The notes under the pieces are model-generated. The model searched no databases. It saw nothing but the letters and a program-made list of their open reading frames with translations, and was not told the origin of the DNA. DNA of 64,000 nt, taken from NCBI GenBank assembly GCA_035541475.1, contig DATKND010000089.1:13419-77418 (forward strand), written 5' to 3'. The stretch is from DASUFZ01 sp035541475. GTDB taxonomy: Bacteria; Myxococcota_A; UBA9160; SMWR01. Positions 25,489 to 33,536 of this stretch are shown here, piece after piece. The position numbers were made by a program, and so were the translations under genes. Positions within the stretch are counted from its first letter, which is position 1. Each line of letters begins with the position of its first letter.

Positions 25489-26010
25489 ATGCGAGGACTG
25501 TCGGACCCCGAGCAGCTCGCGCGGCACCTCGCCGAGAACGCCACGGCCTGGAAGGCGATCCGCGGCGCTGTCGACCCGCGCGTGCTCGCGATCTTCGGCC
25601 GATTGGAGGCGCTCGCGCGCTTCCAGGCGTTGCTGCAGCGCCGCGCGCTCGCTCCCTATCACCTGAACTACGCGGAGTTCACGACGATCGGGATGCTCCG
25701 CACGTCGCCGCCGGCCTTCCGGCGCTCGCCGACGGAGCTGCGCCGGCTCGTCGGGCAGTCGTCCGCCGGCATGACCCGCATCCTCGCGAAGCTCGAGGGC
25801 GAGGGCCTGGTGCGGCGAGCGGCGGGCCGCGGCGACGGCCGCCGCCGCGACGTGATCCTCTCCGCGCGTGGGCGCGCGCTGGCCGAGCGGTCGTTCGCAG
25901 CGCTGCTCGCTGCGCAGGGACACGTGCTCGCGTCGACCGGGAAGCGCCGACGCGACGAGCTGCTGCACGCGCTCGACGTGCTGCTCGCGTCGTTCGCGCG
26001 GCGCGCGTAG
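25489..26010 (+). CDS. MarR-family transcriptional regulator
   Basis: 173 residues. A winged helix-turn-helix: YHLNYAEFTTIGMLRTSPPAFRRSPTELRRLVGQSSAGMTRILAKLEGEGLVRRAAGRGDGRRRDVILSA corresponds to helices 2-5 and the wing in the usual MarR order (reported here as the stretch from about residue 58 to 125). The N- and C-terminal helices that form the dimer interface are present. It probably represses the SDR it follows and the divergent DapB-like operon, with release on binding a phenolic or acyl ligand; the palindrome at 24628-24649 is the obvious target. Confidence 0.87.
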   Translation: MRGLSDPEQLARHLAENATAWKAIRGAVDPRVLAIFGRLEALARFQALLQRRALAPYHLNYAEFTTIGMLRTSPPAFRRSPTELRRLVGQSSAGMTRILAKLEGEGLVRRAAGRGDGRRRDVILSARGRALAERSFAALLAAQGHVLASTGKRRRDELLHALDVLLASFARRA

Positions 26011-26026
26011 AGGGAGCGCCGCGGGA

Positions 26027-27103
26027 CTACGGATTTCCGGCGGTCGCGGGAATGCGCAGCCGCTCCGCGATCGCGGCGGCCACCATGGCGTTGCCCTGCG
26101 GCGTCATGTGGCCCGCGCGCCCGCCATAGCTCGCCGCGACGTGAAAGAGCGGCGACCAGTCACCGCTGTGCGTCTCGATCTCGTGAAGGAATACCGGTTG
26201 GAGTTCGAGCAGCTCGATGCTGCGCGCGCGTGCGCGCTCGCGCACCGGATCGAGCAGCTCGCTACGCGCGGCGGGATGCCAGCCCGCGACCAGCAGGAGG
26301 CGCATGCCGCGCCGCGAGGCGGTGTCGGCGAGGCGGTCGACGAGCGCGGCGGCGACGGCGCCGCCGTCGCGCTGCACGCGCACCGAACCGCGCAGCGGCC
26401 AGCCGAGCGGATCGATGCGGCGCAGCACGAGATCCACGAGGAAGCTGTGCGAGAGCAATCGGCGCAGGGCGGAGTCGCCCGGCGGCGGGGCTTCGGGTCG
26501 CGGCACCGGCACGTTGCGCAGCGCGAGTGCGGATCCCTCCAGCGCGAACCACGGCTTGTGCGCGAAGCGATACGAGTCCTCGCAGCGCGACACGTCGTCC
26601 GGGATCATGCTCACGACGAGCACCGACGGCGTGAGCGCGGGGACGAGCTGCTCGGCGCGCAGCGTGATCTGATCGAGCCCGTAGCCGAAGACGCCGCCGT
26701 TCCAGACGCGCTGGCCGAGGCGCCGCTCGAGCGCCGACGGCCAGGTCGAGCGGTCGTCGACCTCGTCGCCGAAGGTGAAGGAATCGCCGACCGCGAGGAC
26801 CGAGGGCTGCTCGGGCGGCGCCGGCTCGTTGCCGTTCGCGCGGAGTCCGCGCGCGTCGATCGCGACCGGCGCCCCGGCCAGCTCGACGCGCGCGTCGGGA
26901 GTGGGCACGTAGCCGAGCTGCGCGTCGTAGCTCGCGGGATAGGCCGCGCCGATCAGGCGCACCGCGTGGGTCGGATCGGGATCGGCGAGGCCCGCGTGCT
27001 TGCGCACGCGCAGCACTCCCTCGGCCGCGACGAGCGTGCCGACCAGCGAGAAGAGCGCCAGCGCGAGCGCCGACAGCCACGAGCGCGGCGACCGGTCCGA
27101 CAC
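26027..27103 (-). CDS. SGNH/GDSL-type hydrolase with N-terminal membrane anchor
   Basis: 358 residues from GTG. Residues 8-27 are hydrophobic (anchor or signal). Block I is VLAVGDSFTFGDEV with the nucleophilic Ser near residue 106; NGGVFGYGLDQI supplies the oxyanion Gly/Asn region; GHMTPQGN near the C-terminus carries the catalytic His. The dispersed blocks fit the SGNH superfamily as found in AlgX-like and DHHW-type acyl-modifying proteins of the envelope. Substrate unknown; deacetylation of a glycan or lipid is possible. It follows the SDR gene by 9 bp on the same strand. Confidence 0.78.
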   Translation of the reverse strand: MSDRSPRSWLSALALALFSLVGTLVAAEGVLRVRKHAGLADPDPTHAVRLIGAAYPASYDAQLGYVPTPDARVELAGAPVAIDARGLRANGNEPAPPEQPSVLAVGDSFTFGDEVDDRSTWPSALERRLGQRVWNGGVFGYGLDQITLRAEQLVPALTPSVLVVSMIPDDVSRCEDSYRFAHKPWFALEGSALALRNVPVPRPEAPPPGDSALRRLLSHSFLVDLVLRRIDPLGWPLRGSVRVQRDGGAVAAALVDRLADTASRRGMRLLLVAGWHPAARSELLDPVRERARARSIELLELQPVFLHEIETHSGDWSPLFHVAASYGGRAGHMTPQGNAMVAAAIAERLRIPATAGNP

Positions 27104-27112
27104 GATCTCGGG

Positions 27113-27865
27113 TCAGGCGAGCGTGCCGCCCTCGACCCGGATCTCCGTGCCGTTCACGTGCGCGGCGTCGTCCGAGGCGAGGAAGGCGATCAGGCTCGCG
27201 ACGGTCTCGGGACCGCGCGCCTTGTCGAGCGCCATCTGGCGCATCACGAGCTTCAGGTCCGCGTCCTTCGGGAGGCCCGCGCCGCCGGCGGTCATCGGCG
27301 TCTTGATCGAGCCGGGGCAGACCGTGTTCACGCGCACGCCCTGCTTGCCGTACTCGACCGCGAGCGCGCGCGTGAAGGCGAGCACGCCGCCCTTCGACGC
27401 GCCGTAGGCCGCGCCGTACGCGAGGCCGGCGAGCGCCGCGACCGACGACGTCGTGACGATGTTGCCCTGCGTGGCCAGCAGGTGGGGCAGGGCCGCGCGG
27501 CAGACGAGGAAGGTGCCGTCGAGGTTGACCGACTGGATCTTCCGCCACTCCGCGAAGGGCATCTCGTGCGTGTGGGCGAAGCGCAGGATGCCGGCGACGT
27601 GGCAGAGCGAGTCGAGGCGGCCGAAGCGCGCGATGCAAGCCGCGGCGGTGGCCTCGACGTCGGACTCGCTCGAGACGTCGCAGACGCGCGCCTCGGCCTC
27701 GCCCCCGAGCTCGACCGCGCGCTTCACCGTCTCCTGGAGCGCGTCGGCCTGCACGTCCGTCACGAAGACCTTCGCGCCTTCACTGGCGACTCGCTCGGCC
27801 GTCGCGCGCCCGATGCCCGACGCCGCGCCCGTCACCCACACCACCTTGCCTTCGAAGCGACGCAT
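27113..27865 (-). CDS. Short-chain dehydrogenase/reductase
   Basis: 250 residues; GAGGAGG five bases before the ATG at 27865 fixes the start. TGAASGIGRA, an Asp in VTDVQAD after the second strand (NAD preference), TTSSVA with the catalytic Ser, and YGASK. HVAG replaces the usual NNAG motif, an odd but tolerated change. The C-terminus DAAHVNGTEIRVEGGTLA is typical. It precedes the SGNH hydrolase gene and follows the LLM gene on the same strand. Confidence 0.88.
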   Translation of the reverse strand: MRRFEGKVVWVTGAASGIGRATAERVASEGAKVFVTDVQADALQETVKRAVELGGEAEARVCDVSSESDVEATAAACIARFGRLDSLCHVAGILRFAHTHEMPFAEWRKIQSVNLDGTFLVCRAALPHLLATQGNIVTTSSVAALAGLAYGAAYGASKGGVLAFTRALAVEYGKQGVRVNTVCPGSIKTPMTAGGAGLPKDADLKLVMRQMALDKARGPETVASLIAFLASDDAAHVNGTEIRVEGGTLA

Positions 27866-27975
27866 CGCGTCCTCCTCGGCGGCGAACGATCGCAGGCGAG
27901 GCCGGCGCGGGCAAGCGTGCCGCGGCCGCGGAGATCGCCTCCCTCGGTCGAACGCTCCGGATGTCCGGTTCGGGG

Positions 27976-27999
27976 CAGCCGTTCCCACGGTGACGGCTG
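27976..27999 (-). terminator. Hairpin downstream of the LLM gene
   Basis: CAGCCGT (27976-27982) and ACGGCTG (27993-27999) pair around a 10-base loop, just after the minus-strand LLM stop at 28009 and upstream of the SDR start at 27865. No T-run is seen, so it may be a processing or Rho-linked structure rather than a strong terminator. The rest of the 143-bp gap shows nothing I recognise. Confidence 0.4.
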
Positions 28000-28008
28000 G
28001 GAGACGTC

Positions 28009-28965
28009 CTATCGCGGCGCGAGCTCGCGCGCGGCGCGCAGCGGATCGATCCCGAGAGGCAGCAGCGCCAGCACCGGCGTATCGACGCCGGCCTCCACAT
28101 AACGAGCGATGTGCTCGCGACACTGCTCGGGCGAGCCGTGGATGATGAGGTCGTCGACGACGCGATCGGGGATCGCGGCCGCGGCGCCCTTGCGGTCGCC
28201 CGCGCCCCAGCGCTCCCACATGCCGGAGAGCAGCGCCTCGCGTCCGAGCCACTCGTGGAAGGCGCGATACACCGGAACGTTGAGGTAGGCGTTCACCGCC
28301 ATGCGGCCCATCGCGCGGACCTTCTCGGCGTCCGGATTCGGGCAGACGAAGAGGCGCGCGACGATCTCCTTGTCGGCGCCGTGCCTCTTCACGATCGGCA
28401 CGACGCGCCGCACGTCCTCCGCGGAGAGCCAGTTGAGGATCGCGCCGTCGCCGACCTTGCCGGCGAGGCCGAGCATGCCGCTGCGGAGCGCCGCGATCAG
28501 GATCTTCGGTTGCTCGGGCACCGCGACGCCGAGCCGGAAGTTCTTCACGCGGAAGGTCTCGTAGTCGTGCGTGACCTTCTCGCCGCGCAGCGCCTCGCGC
28601 AGGAAGAGCGCCGTGTCGCGCGTGCGCGGATAGGGCTTCTCGAACGGGATGCCGTTCCACTGCTCGACGATCACGTTCGACGACGAGCCGAGGCCGACCA
28701 CGACGCGACCGGGCGCGGCCTGGCAGAGCGACGCCACGCTCATGGCGAGCAGCGCGGGTCCGCGCGTGAAGACCGGGAAGATCGCGCAGCCGAGCCGCAG
28801 CGACGGCGCCCACTGCGAGGCGAGCACGAGCGGCGTGAAGCCGTCGCTGCCGCCGGCCTCCGCGGTCCAGAGGTCCGTGTAGCCGCGCGCCTCGAGCTCC
28901 TCGAAGGCGGCGCGCTGCTGTCCGAGCGGAATGCCGTCGAACGGAATCGTCACGCCGTAGCGCAT
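28009..28965 (-). CDS. LLM-class (F420- or flavin-dependent) oxidoreductase
   Basis: 318 residues. Luciferase-like barrel: MRYGVTIPFDGIPLGQQRAAFEELEARGYTDLWTAEAGG at the start, GRVVVGLGSSSNVIVEQWNGI for the phosphate-binding loop, and KILIAALRSGMLGLAGKVGDGAILNWLSAEDVRR in the region that is diagnostic for F420-dependent members (TIGR03559-like). The C-terminal helix VVDDLIIHGSPEQCREHIARYVEAGVDTPVLAL closes the barrel. The gene stands alone on the minus strand and is divergent from the Zn-dependent dehydrogenase gene (74-bp gap). Confidence 0.88.
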   Translation of the reverse strand: MRYGVTIPFDGIPLGQQRAAFEELEARGYTDLWTAEAGGSDGFTPLVLASQWAPSLRLGCAIFPVFTRGPALLAMSVASLCQAAPGRVVVGLGSSSNVIVEQWNGIPFEKPYPRTRDTALFLREALRGEKVTHDYETFRVKNFRLGVAVPEQPKILIAALRSGMLGLAGKVGDGAILNWLSAEDVRRVVPIVKRHGADKEIVARLFVCPNPDAEKVRAMGRMAVNAYLNVPVYRAFHEWLGREALLSGMWERWGAGDRKGAAAAIPDRVVDDLIIHGSPEQCREHIARYVEAGVDTPVLALLPLGIDPLRAARELAPR

Positions 28966-29039
28966 GCGAACCTCGCTTCGCGCACGCGGCGCGGAAGGGC
29001 TGCCACTATACTCGGCCGCCTCGCCGCCCTGGAGACACC

Positions 29040-30131
29040 ATGCGAGCCGCCGTGCTGCGCGCCTATGGAAAGCCGCTCGCGATCGAGGAAGTCCAGCTCG
29101 CGCGACCGGGACCGCGCGAGCTGCGCGTCCGCACGGTCGCGTGCGGCATCTGCCACAGCGATCTGCACGTGCAGCGCGGCACGTTGCCGGCGCCGCTGCC
29201 GACCGTGCTCGGCCACGAGGTCGCGGGCATCGTCGAAGAGGTGGGCGCCGAGGTCACGCACGTGCGCCCCGGCGATCGCGTGATCGGCTGCGTCTCCGCG
29301 TTCTGCGGTCACTGCGAGTACTGCCTCTCGGGCCGGCCGAATCTCTGCGGCGGCGAGGCGACGGCGCGCCGACCGGGCGAGCCGTCGCGCCTCTCGGCAA
29401 AGGGCGAGCCGCTCGTGCAGTTCGCGCACCTCGCGGGCTTCGCGGAGGAGCTGCTGCTGCACGAGCACGCGGTCGTGAAGATCCGCGACGACATGCCGCT
29501 CGACCGCGCGGCGCTGATCGGCTGCGGTGTCACGACCGGCATGGGCGCCGCGCTGCGGACCGCGCGCATCGAGCCGGGAAGCAGCGTCGCGGTGGTCGGC
29601 TGCGGCGGCATCGGGCTCGCCGCGCTGCAGGGCTCGCGCATCGCGGGCGCCGGGCGCATCGTCGCGGTCGACCGCATTCCCTGGAAGCTCGAGCTCGCGC
29701 GCAAGCTCGGCGCGACCGAGACGGTCGACGCGAGCGCGGGCGATCCGGTCGCGGCGGTGCAGGCGCTCGGCGGCGGCGGCGTCGACACCGCCTTCGAGTG
29801 CATCGGCACGCCCGAGACCGTGCAGCAGACCGTCGCGATGGTGCGCCGGGGCGGCAGCGCGGTGCTGGTCGGCGTGGTCCCGCTCGGCGCGCAGGTGCCG
29901 CTGCCCATGCTCGACGTGGTCATCAACGAGAAGAAGATCCTCGGCTCGATGATGGGCGGGAACCGCTTCCGCATCGACATGCCGCGCTACGTGGACTTCT
30001 ACCTCGACGGGCGGCTGCGCCTCGACGAGATGATCTCGCTGCGGCTCCCGCTCGAGGACGTGAACACCGGTCTCGCTCGGCTGGAAGGCGGCGAGATTGC
30101 GCGCAGCGTGATCATCTTCGATCAGGCGTAG
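29040..30131 (+). CDS. Zinc-dependent alcohol dehydrogenase (MDR family)
   Basis: 363 residues. Catalytic zinc ligands in CGICHSD (Cys) and GHEVAG (His); a structural zinc lobe in CGHCEYCLSGRPNLC, the C-x2-C-x2-C-x7-C spacing; and the Rossmann GCGGIGLAALQG followed by VDRI, where Asp favours NAD. It oxidises alcohols or reduces aldehydes. TATACT at 29007-29012 is a good -10 box but I see no matching -35. The next gene, an enoyl-CoA hydratase, starts 12 bp after the stop, so the pair and the DUF4336 gene form an operon. Confidence 0.92.
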   Translation: MRAAVLRAYGKPLAIEEVQLARPGPRELRVRTVACGICHSDLHVQRGTLPAPLPTVLGHEVAGIVEEVGAEVTHVRPGDRVIGCVSAFCGHCEYCLSGRPNLCGGEATARRPGEPSRLSAKGEPLVQFAHLAGFAEELLLHEHAVVKIRDDMPLDRAALIGCGVTTGMGAALRTARIEPGSSVAVVGCGGIGLAALQGSRIAGAGRIVAVDRIPWKLELARKLGATETVDASAGDPVAAVQALGGGGVDTAFECIGTPETVQQTVAMVRRGGSAVLVGVVPLGAQVPLPMLDVVINEKKILGSMMGGNRFRIDMPRYVDFYLDGRLRLDEMISLRLPLEDVNTGLARLEGGEIARSVIIFDQA

Positions 30132-30142
30132 AAGGAGAGGTC

Positions 30143-30928
30143 GTGACCGAGCAGAGACTTCGCTTCGAGCAGAAGGACGGCGTCGCGACCTTGACGCTCG
30201 ATCGCCCGAAGGCCAACGGCATCGACCTCGAGATGGGTCGCGCGCTGATGCACGCGGCGATCCGCTGCCACGAGGATGCGGAGATCCGAGCGGTCGTGCT
30301 GACGGGCGCGGGCCCGATGTTCTGCGCGGGCGGCGATCTCAAGAGCTTCGCGTCCTTCGGCAAGGATCTCCCCGCCGCGCTGCTCGAGCTGACGACCTAT
30401 CTCCACGCCGCGACCTCGCGCTTCGCGCGCATGCGCGCGCCGCTCGTCGTCGCGGTGAACGGCAAGGCCGCCGGCGCGGGCATGAGCCTCGCGGTCTCGG
30501 GCGATCTCGTGCTGGCGGCCGAGTCGGCGAGCTTCACCATGGCCTACACGGCCGCGGGTCTCTCGCCGGACGGCAGCTCCTCGTGGCTCTTGCCGCGACT
30601 GATCGGCGCGCGGCGCACGCAGGAGCTGATGCTGACCAACCGCACGCTCTCCGCGTCCGAGGCGGCGGCCTGGGGGCTCGTCACGCGCGTGGTGCCGGAC
30701 GCGTCGCTCGGGTCCGAGGCGGCCGCGCTCGCGCGACGGCTCGCGGACGGCCCGACGCGCGCCTACGGCGTGGTCAAGTCGTTGCTGGCCGAGACCTTCT
30801 CCACCGCCTACGAGGCGCAGCTCGAGCACGAGGCGCGCGGCATCGCCGCGATGGCCGGCACGCACGACGGCCAGGAGGGAATCCGCGCCTTCCTCGAGAA
30901 GCGCGCCGCGCGCTTCACGGGAGCCTGA
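30143..30928 (+). CDS. Enoyl-CoA hydratase/isomerase family protein
   Basis: 261 residues from GTG at 30143 (AAGGAGAGG just upstream). Crotonase fold: FCAGGDLKSF and NGKAAGAGMSLAVSGDLVLA form the two-part oxyanion hole, and GLSPDGSSSWLLPRLIGARRTQELML carries the active-site helix. GLSPDGSSSWLLPRL resembles isomerase-type members (PaaG-like) more than the two-glutamate hydratases, since the first catalytic Glu position is occupied by Asp/Gly. It follows a Zn-ADH and overlaps the next gene by one base (TGATG). Confidence 0.9.
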   Translation: MTEQRLRFEQKDGVATLTLDRPKANGIDLEMGRALMHAAIRCHEDAEIRAVVLTGAGPMFCAGGDLKSFASFGKDLPAALLELTTYLHAATSRFARMRAPLVVAVNGKAAGAGMSLAVSGDLVLAAESASFTMAYTAAGLSPDGSSSWLLPRLIGARRTQELMLTNRTLSASEAAAWGLVTRVVPDASLGSEAAALARRLADGPTRAYGVVKSLLAETFSTAYEAQLEHEARGIAAMAGTHDGQEGIRAFLEKRAARFTGA

Positions 30929-31620
30929 TGCCGCGTCCGCTGCGCGCGCTCGGTCCGGATCTCTGGGTCGCGGAGCGGCCGCAGAGCTTCTACGGGCTCG
31001 TGGTCGGCACGCGTATGACGGTCATCCGGCTGGACGACGGCAGCCTGCTCCTGCACTCCCCGGTGTCGCTCGACGCGGGACTCCAGCAGGAGCTCGATGC
31101 GCTCGGGCCCGTTCGCTACGCGGTCGCGCCGAACCGCGTCCACCATCTGTATGCGGGGGACGTGGCGCGGTCGTACCCGGGCGCGCGCCTCTGGATCGCG
31201 CCGGGGCTCGAGCGCAAGCGGCAGGATCTCGTCCACGAGGCGATCCTCGACGACGAGGCGCCCGAAGAGTGGCGCGGCCAGATCGACCAGACCTTCTTCC
31301 GCGGACGGCCGTACGAGAACGAGGTCGTGTTCTTCCACCGCAAGAGCGGCACCTTGATCCTCTGCGACCTCGCCTTCAACTTCCGCGCGGGCACGCATCC
31401 CGTGACGCGTCTCCTGATGCAGCTGATCCGGAGCTACGACCGCTTCGGGCCCTCGAAGCTCGATCCGCTGCTGATCCGCGACCGCCGGCTGGCGCGCAAG
31501 AGCCTCGAGCGCATCCTCGGCTGGGACTTCGATCGCGTGGTGGTCGCGCACGGCGACGTGCTCGAGCGCGGCGGGCGCGAGGCCCTGCGCGACGGCTACG
31601 CGTGGCTGCTCGCGGCGTGA
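30928..31620 (+). CDS. DUF4336 protein (metallo-beta-lactamase-like fold)
   Basis: 230 residues. The opening DLWVAERPQSFYGLVVGTRMTVIRLDDGSLLLHSPVSL and VRYAVAPNRVHHLYAGDVARSYPGARLW are characteristic of DUF4336, a relative of metallo-beta-lactamases in which much of the HxHxDH metal motif is lost (here NRVHHLYAGD). DFDRVVVAHGDVLERGG near the end retains one His. Members are often annotated as putative methanol-oxidation or glyoxalase-like proteins; the function is unknown. The start ATG overlaps the crotonase TGA. Confidence 0.8.
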   Translation: MPRPLRALGPDLWVAERPQSFYGLVVGTRMTVIRLDDGSLLLHSPVSLDAGLQQELDALGPVRYAVAPNRVHHLYAGDVARSYPGARLWIAPGLERKRQDLVHEAILDDEAPEEWRGQIDQTFFRGRPYENEVVFFHRKSGTLILCDLAFNFRAGTHPVTRLLMQLIRSYDRFGPSKLDPLLIRDRRLARKSLERILGWDFDRVVVAHGDVLERGGREALRDGYAWLLAA

Positions 31621-31627
31621 GCGGGCG

Positions 31628-32017
31628 ATGAGCGAGGAGAAGGAGAAGCCCGGAGCGAAGACGCGGCGTCGCGAGCGCAGCCGCGCCGTCCGCGTCTCGG
31701 CAGAGCATCCGCGCGTGCCCGGAACGGTGAGCTTCGTCGCCGGCGCGATCCAGGGCAGTGGCACGATCTTCGACATCTCGGCGACGGGCGCGCACGTCTA
31801 CCGCCCGACCAAGGACCTCGCGAAGGGCGCCGTCGCCGATCTCTTCTTCCTGCAGCCGGAGACGGGGCGCAAGCTCCACGCGGTCGGCCAGGTGGTGCGG
31901 CACACCGAGTCCGGCTTCGCGGTCCGGTTCCTGCGGATCGAGCGCGAGCTCGAGACGCTCGTGCTCGGGGCCGCGGACGACGAGTCCGGCGAGCTCGATT
32001 CGGACGAGTCCGACTAG
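31628..32017 (+). CDS. PilZ-domain protein (probable c-di-GMP receptor)
   Basis: 129 residues. A basic N-terminal segment with RRRERSRAVR supplies the RxxxR part, and IFDISATGAHV the D/N-x-S-x-x-G part, of the c-di-GMP-binding PilZ motif; the beta-barrel strands continue to about residue 105, then an acidic tail (DDESGELDSDESD). Such single-domain proteins relay c-di-GMP to motility, polysaccharide or virulence machinery. Its TAG stop shares a CTAG tetranucleotide with the stop of the converging monooxygenase gene. Confidence 0.82.
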   Translation: MSEEKEKPGAKTRRRERSRAVRVSAEHPRVPGTVSFVAGAIQGSGTIFDISATGAHVYRPTKDLAKGAVADLFFLQPETGRKLHAVGQVVRHTESGFAVRFLRIERELETLVLGAADDESGELDSDESD

Positions 32018-33477
32018 AAGCGCGCGATCTCGTAGTCGCGCGCGCGGAAGCGCCGCGTGCGCAGCGCGTACTCGGCGGCGAAGCCCGGGTAGAGCGCGTG
32101 GTTGCTGCCGTCCGGCGAGAGGTACCAGCTCTGGCAGGTGTGCCAGACCATGCGCGGCATGCGGGCCTGGATGCCGGCGTTGTAGCGATCCTGCACGTCC
32201 TGGCGCACCTCCACGGAGCGGAGGTTCTCGTCGCGGATCTTGCGGATCGCCTGCACCACGTGCGCGATCTGCGCCTCGGTGAAGACCAGCACCGAGGTGT
32301 GTCCGGGTCCCGTGTTCGGCCCCATCAGGATGAACCAGTTGGGGAAGCCCGAGACCGCGAGCCCCTTGTAGGCGACCGCGCCGCCTGCCCAGGCGTCGTC
32401 GAGCGTGCGACCGCCGCGGCCGCCGATCGCGAAGGGCGCGCGCGCGAGGCTCACGGCGAAGCCCGTCGCGAGCACGATCGCGTCGACCTCGTGGAGCCTT
32501 CCGTCGGCCGTCTCGACGCCCTCGCGCCGGATCTCGGCGATCGGCTCGGTCACGAGCTCGACATTCTCGCGCTCGAAGCTCGCCCAGTAGTCGTCCGACA
32601 CCAGGATGCGTTTGCAGCCGAACTGGAAGTGCGGGCACAGCTTGCGCCGCAGCTCCGGGTCCTGCACCTGCGCCTCGAGATGCCGCAGCGACATGCCCTC
32701 GCCGATCGCCGAGAGGCGGGGGCTGTCGAGGAAGACCATCGGACCGAGGATCTCGGAGAGGGCGTACTTCGCGAAGCGGCTCGCCCGCAGCGCGAGCGGG
32801 AAGCGTGCGAACATCCGGCGCGCGCGCTCCGAGTAGCGAGCGTCCTGCTTCGGCACGACCCACGCCGGCGTCCGCTGGAAGACGGAGAGCTTCGCCACCT
32901 GCGGCGCGACCTGTGGCACCACCTGCACCGCGGAGGCGCCCGTGCCGATCACCGCGACGTTTCGCCCGGTGAGGTCGTAGTCGTGGTTCCAGCGCGCGGT
33001 GTGGAACATCTCCCCGCCGAAGCTGTGGATGCCCTTGATGTCGGGGATCGAGGGGTCGACCAGCCCGCCGACGCACGACACCACGACGCGTGCCTCGTGG
33101 GTCTCCCCGCCCCGCGTCGTCAAGGTCCAGAGGCCGCGCGCCTCGTCGAAGCGCGCCTCCGCGATCTCGGTTCCGAGGCGCAGCTGCCGCCGGAGCTGCC
33201 ACTTCTCGACCAGGCGCAGCAGGTAGGCCTGGATTTCCTCGGACGGCGAGAAGCGGCGCGTCCAGCCGGGGTTCGGCTCGAAGGAGAGCGAGTAGACGTG
33301 CGACGGCACGTCGCAGGCGGCGCCCGGGTAGGTATTGTCGCGCCAGGTCCCGCCGATCTCGCCGGCGCGCTCGAAGATCGTGAAGGACTCGATCCCGGCC
33401 ATCTTCAGGCGGATCGCCGTGCCGATGCCGGCGAAGCCCGCACCGAGGATCGCGACCTGCACCTCCGGCTTGTTCAT
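32014..33477 (-). CDS. Flavin-containing (Baeyer-Villiger-type) monooxygenase A
   Basis: 487 residues from ATG at 33477. FAD-binding GAGFAGIG near residue 10, GGTWRDNTYPGAACDVPSH, the BVMO fingerprint as FGGEMFHTARWN (FxGxxxHxxxW then Asn instead of Pro/Asp), the NADPH-binding GTGASAVQ, and ATGFAVSL near the C-terminus. BVMOs insert an oxygen beside a ketone to give an ester or lactone. It is divergent from a second monooxygenase of exactly the same length, 59 bp away, and converges with the PilZ gene. The lactone and ester hydrolases elsewhere in the window could act downstream. Confidence 0.9.
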   Translation of the reverse strand: MNKPEVQVAILGAGFAGIGTAIRLKMAGIESFTIFERAGEIGGTWRDNTYPGAACDVPSHVYSLSFEPNPGWTRRFSPSEEIQAYLLRLVEKWQLRRQLRLGTEIAEARFDEARGLWTLTTRGGETHEARVVVSCVGGLVDPSIPDIKGIHSFGGEMFHTARWNHDYDLTGRNVAVIGTGASAVQVVPQVAPQVAKLSVFQRTPAWVVPKQDARYSERARRMFARFPLALRASRFAKYALSEILGPMVFLDSPRLSAIGEGMSLRHLEAQVQDPELRRKLCPHFQFGCKRILVSDDYWASFERENVELVTEPIAEIRREGVETADGRLHEVDAIVLATGFAVSLARAPFAIGGRGGRTLDDAWAGGAVAYKGLAVSGFPNWFILMGPNTGPGHTSVLVFTEAQIAHVVQAIRKIRDENLRSVEVRQDVQDRYNAGIQARMPRMVWHTCQSWYLSPDGSNHALYPGFAAEYALRTRRFRARDYEIARF

Positions 33478-33493
33478 CGCCGCAATTTCCGGT

Positions 33494-33503
33494 TCCCTAG
33501 GGA
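33494..33503. promoter_or_regulatory. Perfect palindrome between divergent monooxygenase genes
   Basis: TCCCTAGGGA is a perfect 10-bp palindrome and contains CCTAGG, which is scarce in DNA this GC-rich. It sits in the 59-bp gap between the start codons of the two monooxygenase genes, where any common operator would have to lie. No regulator gene is adjacent, so the role is speculative. Confidence 0.3.
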
Positions 33504-33536
33504 TCCCGTCAAGCCGACGCCGGCCGAGGTGAGTCG

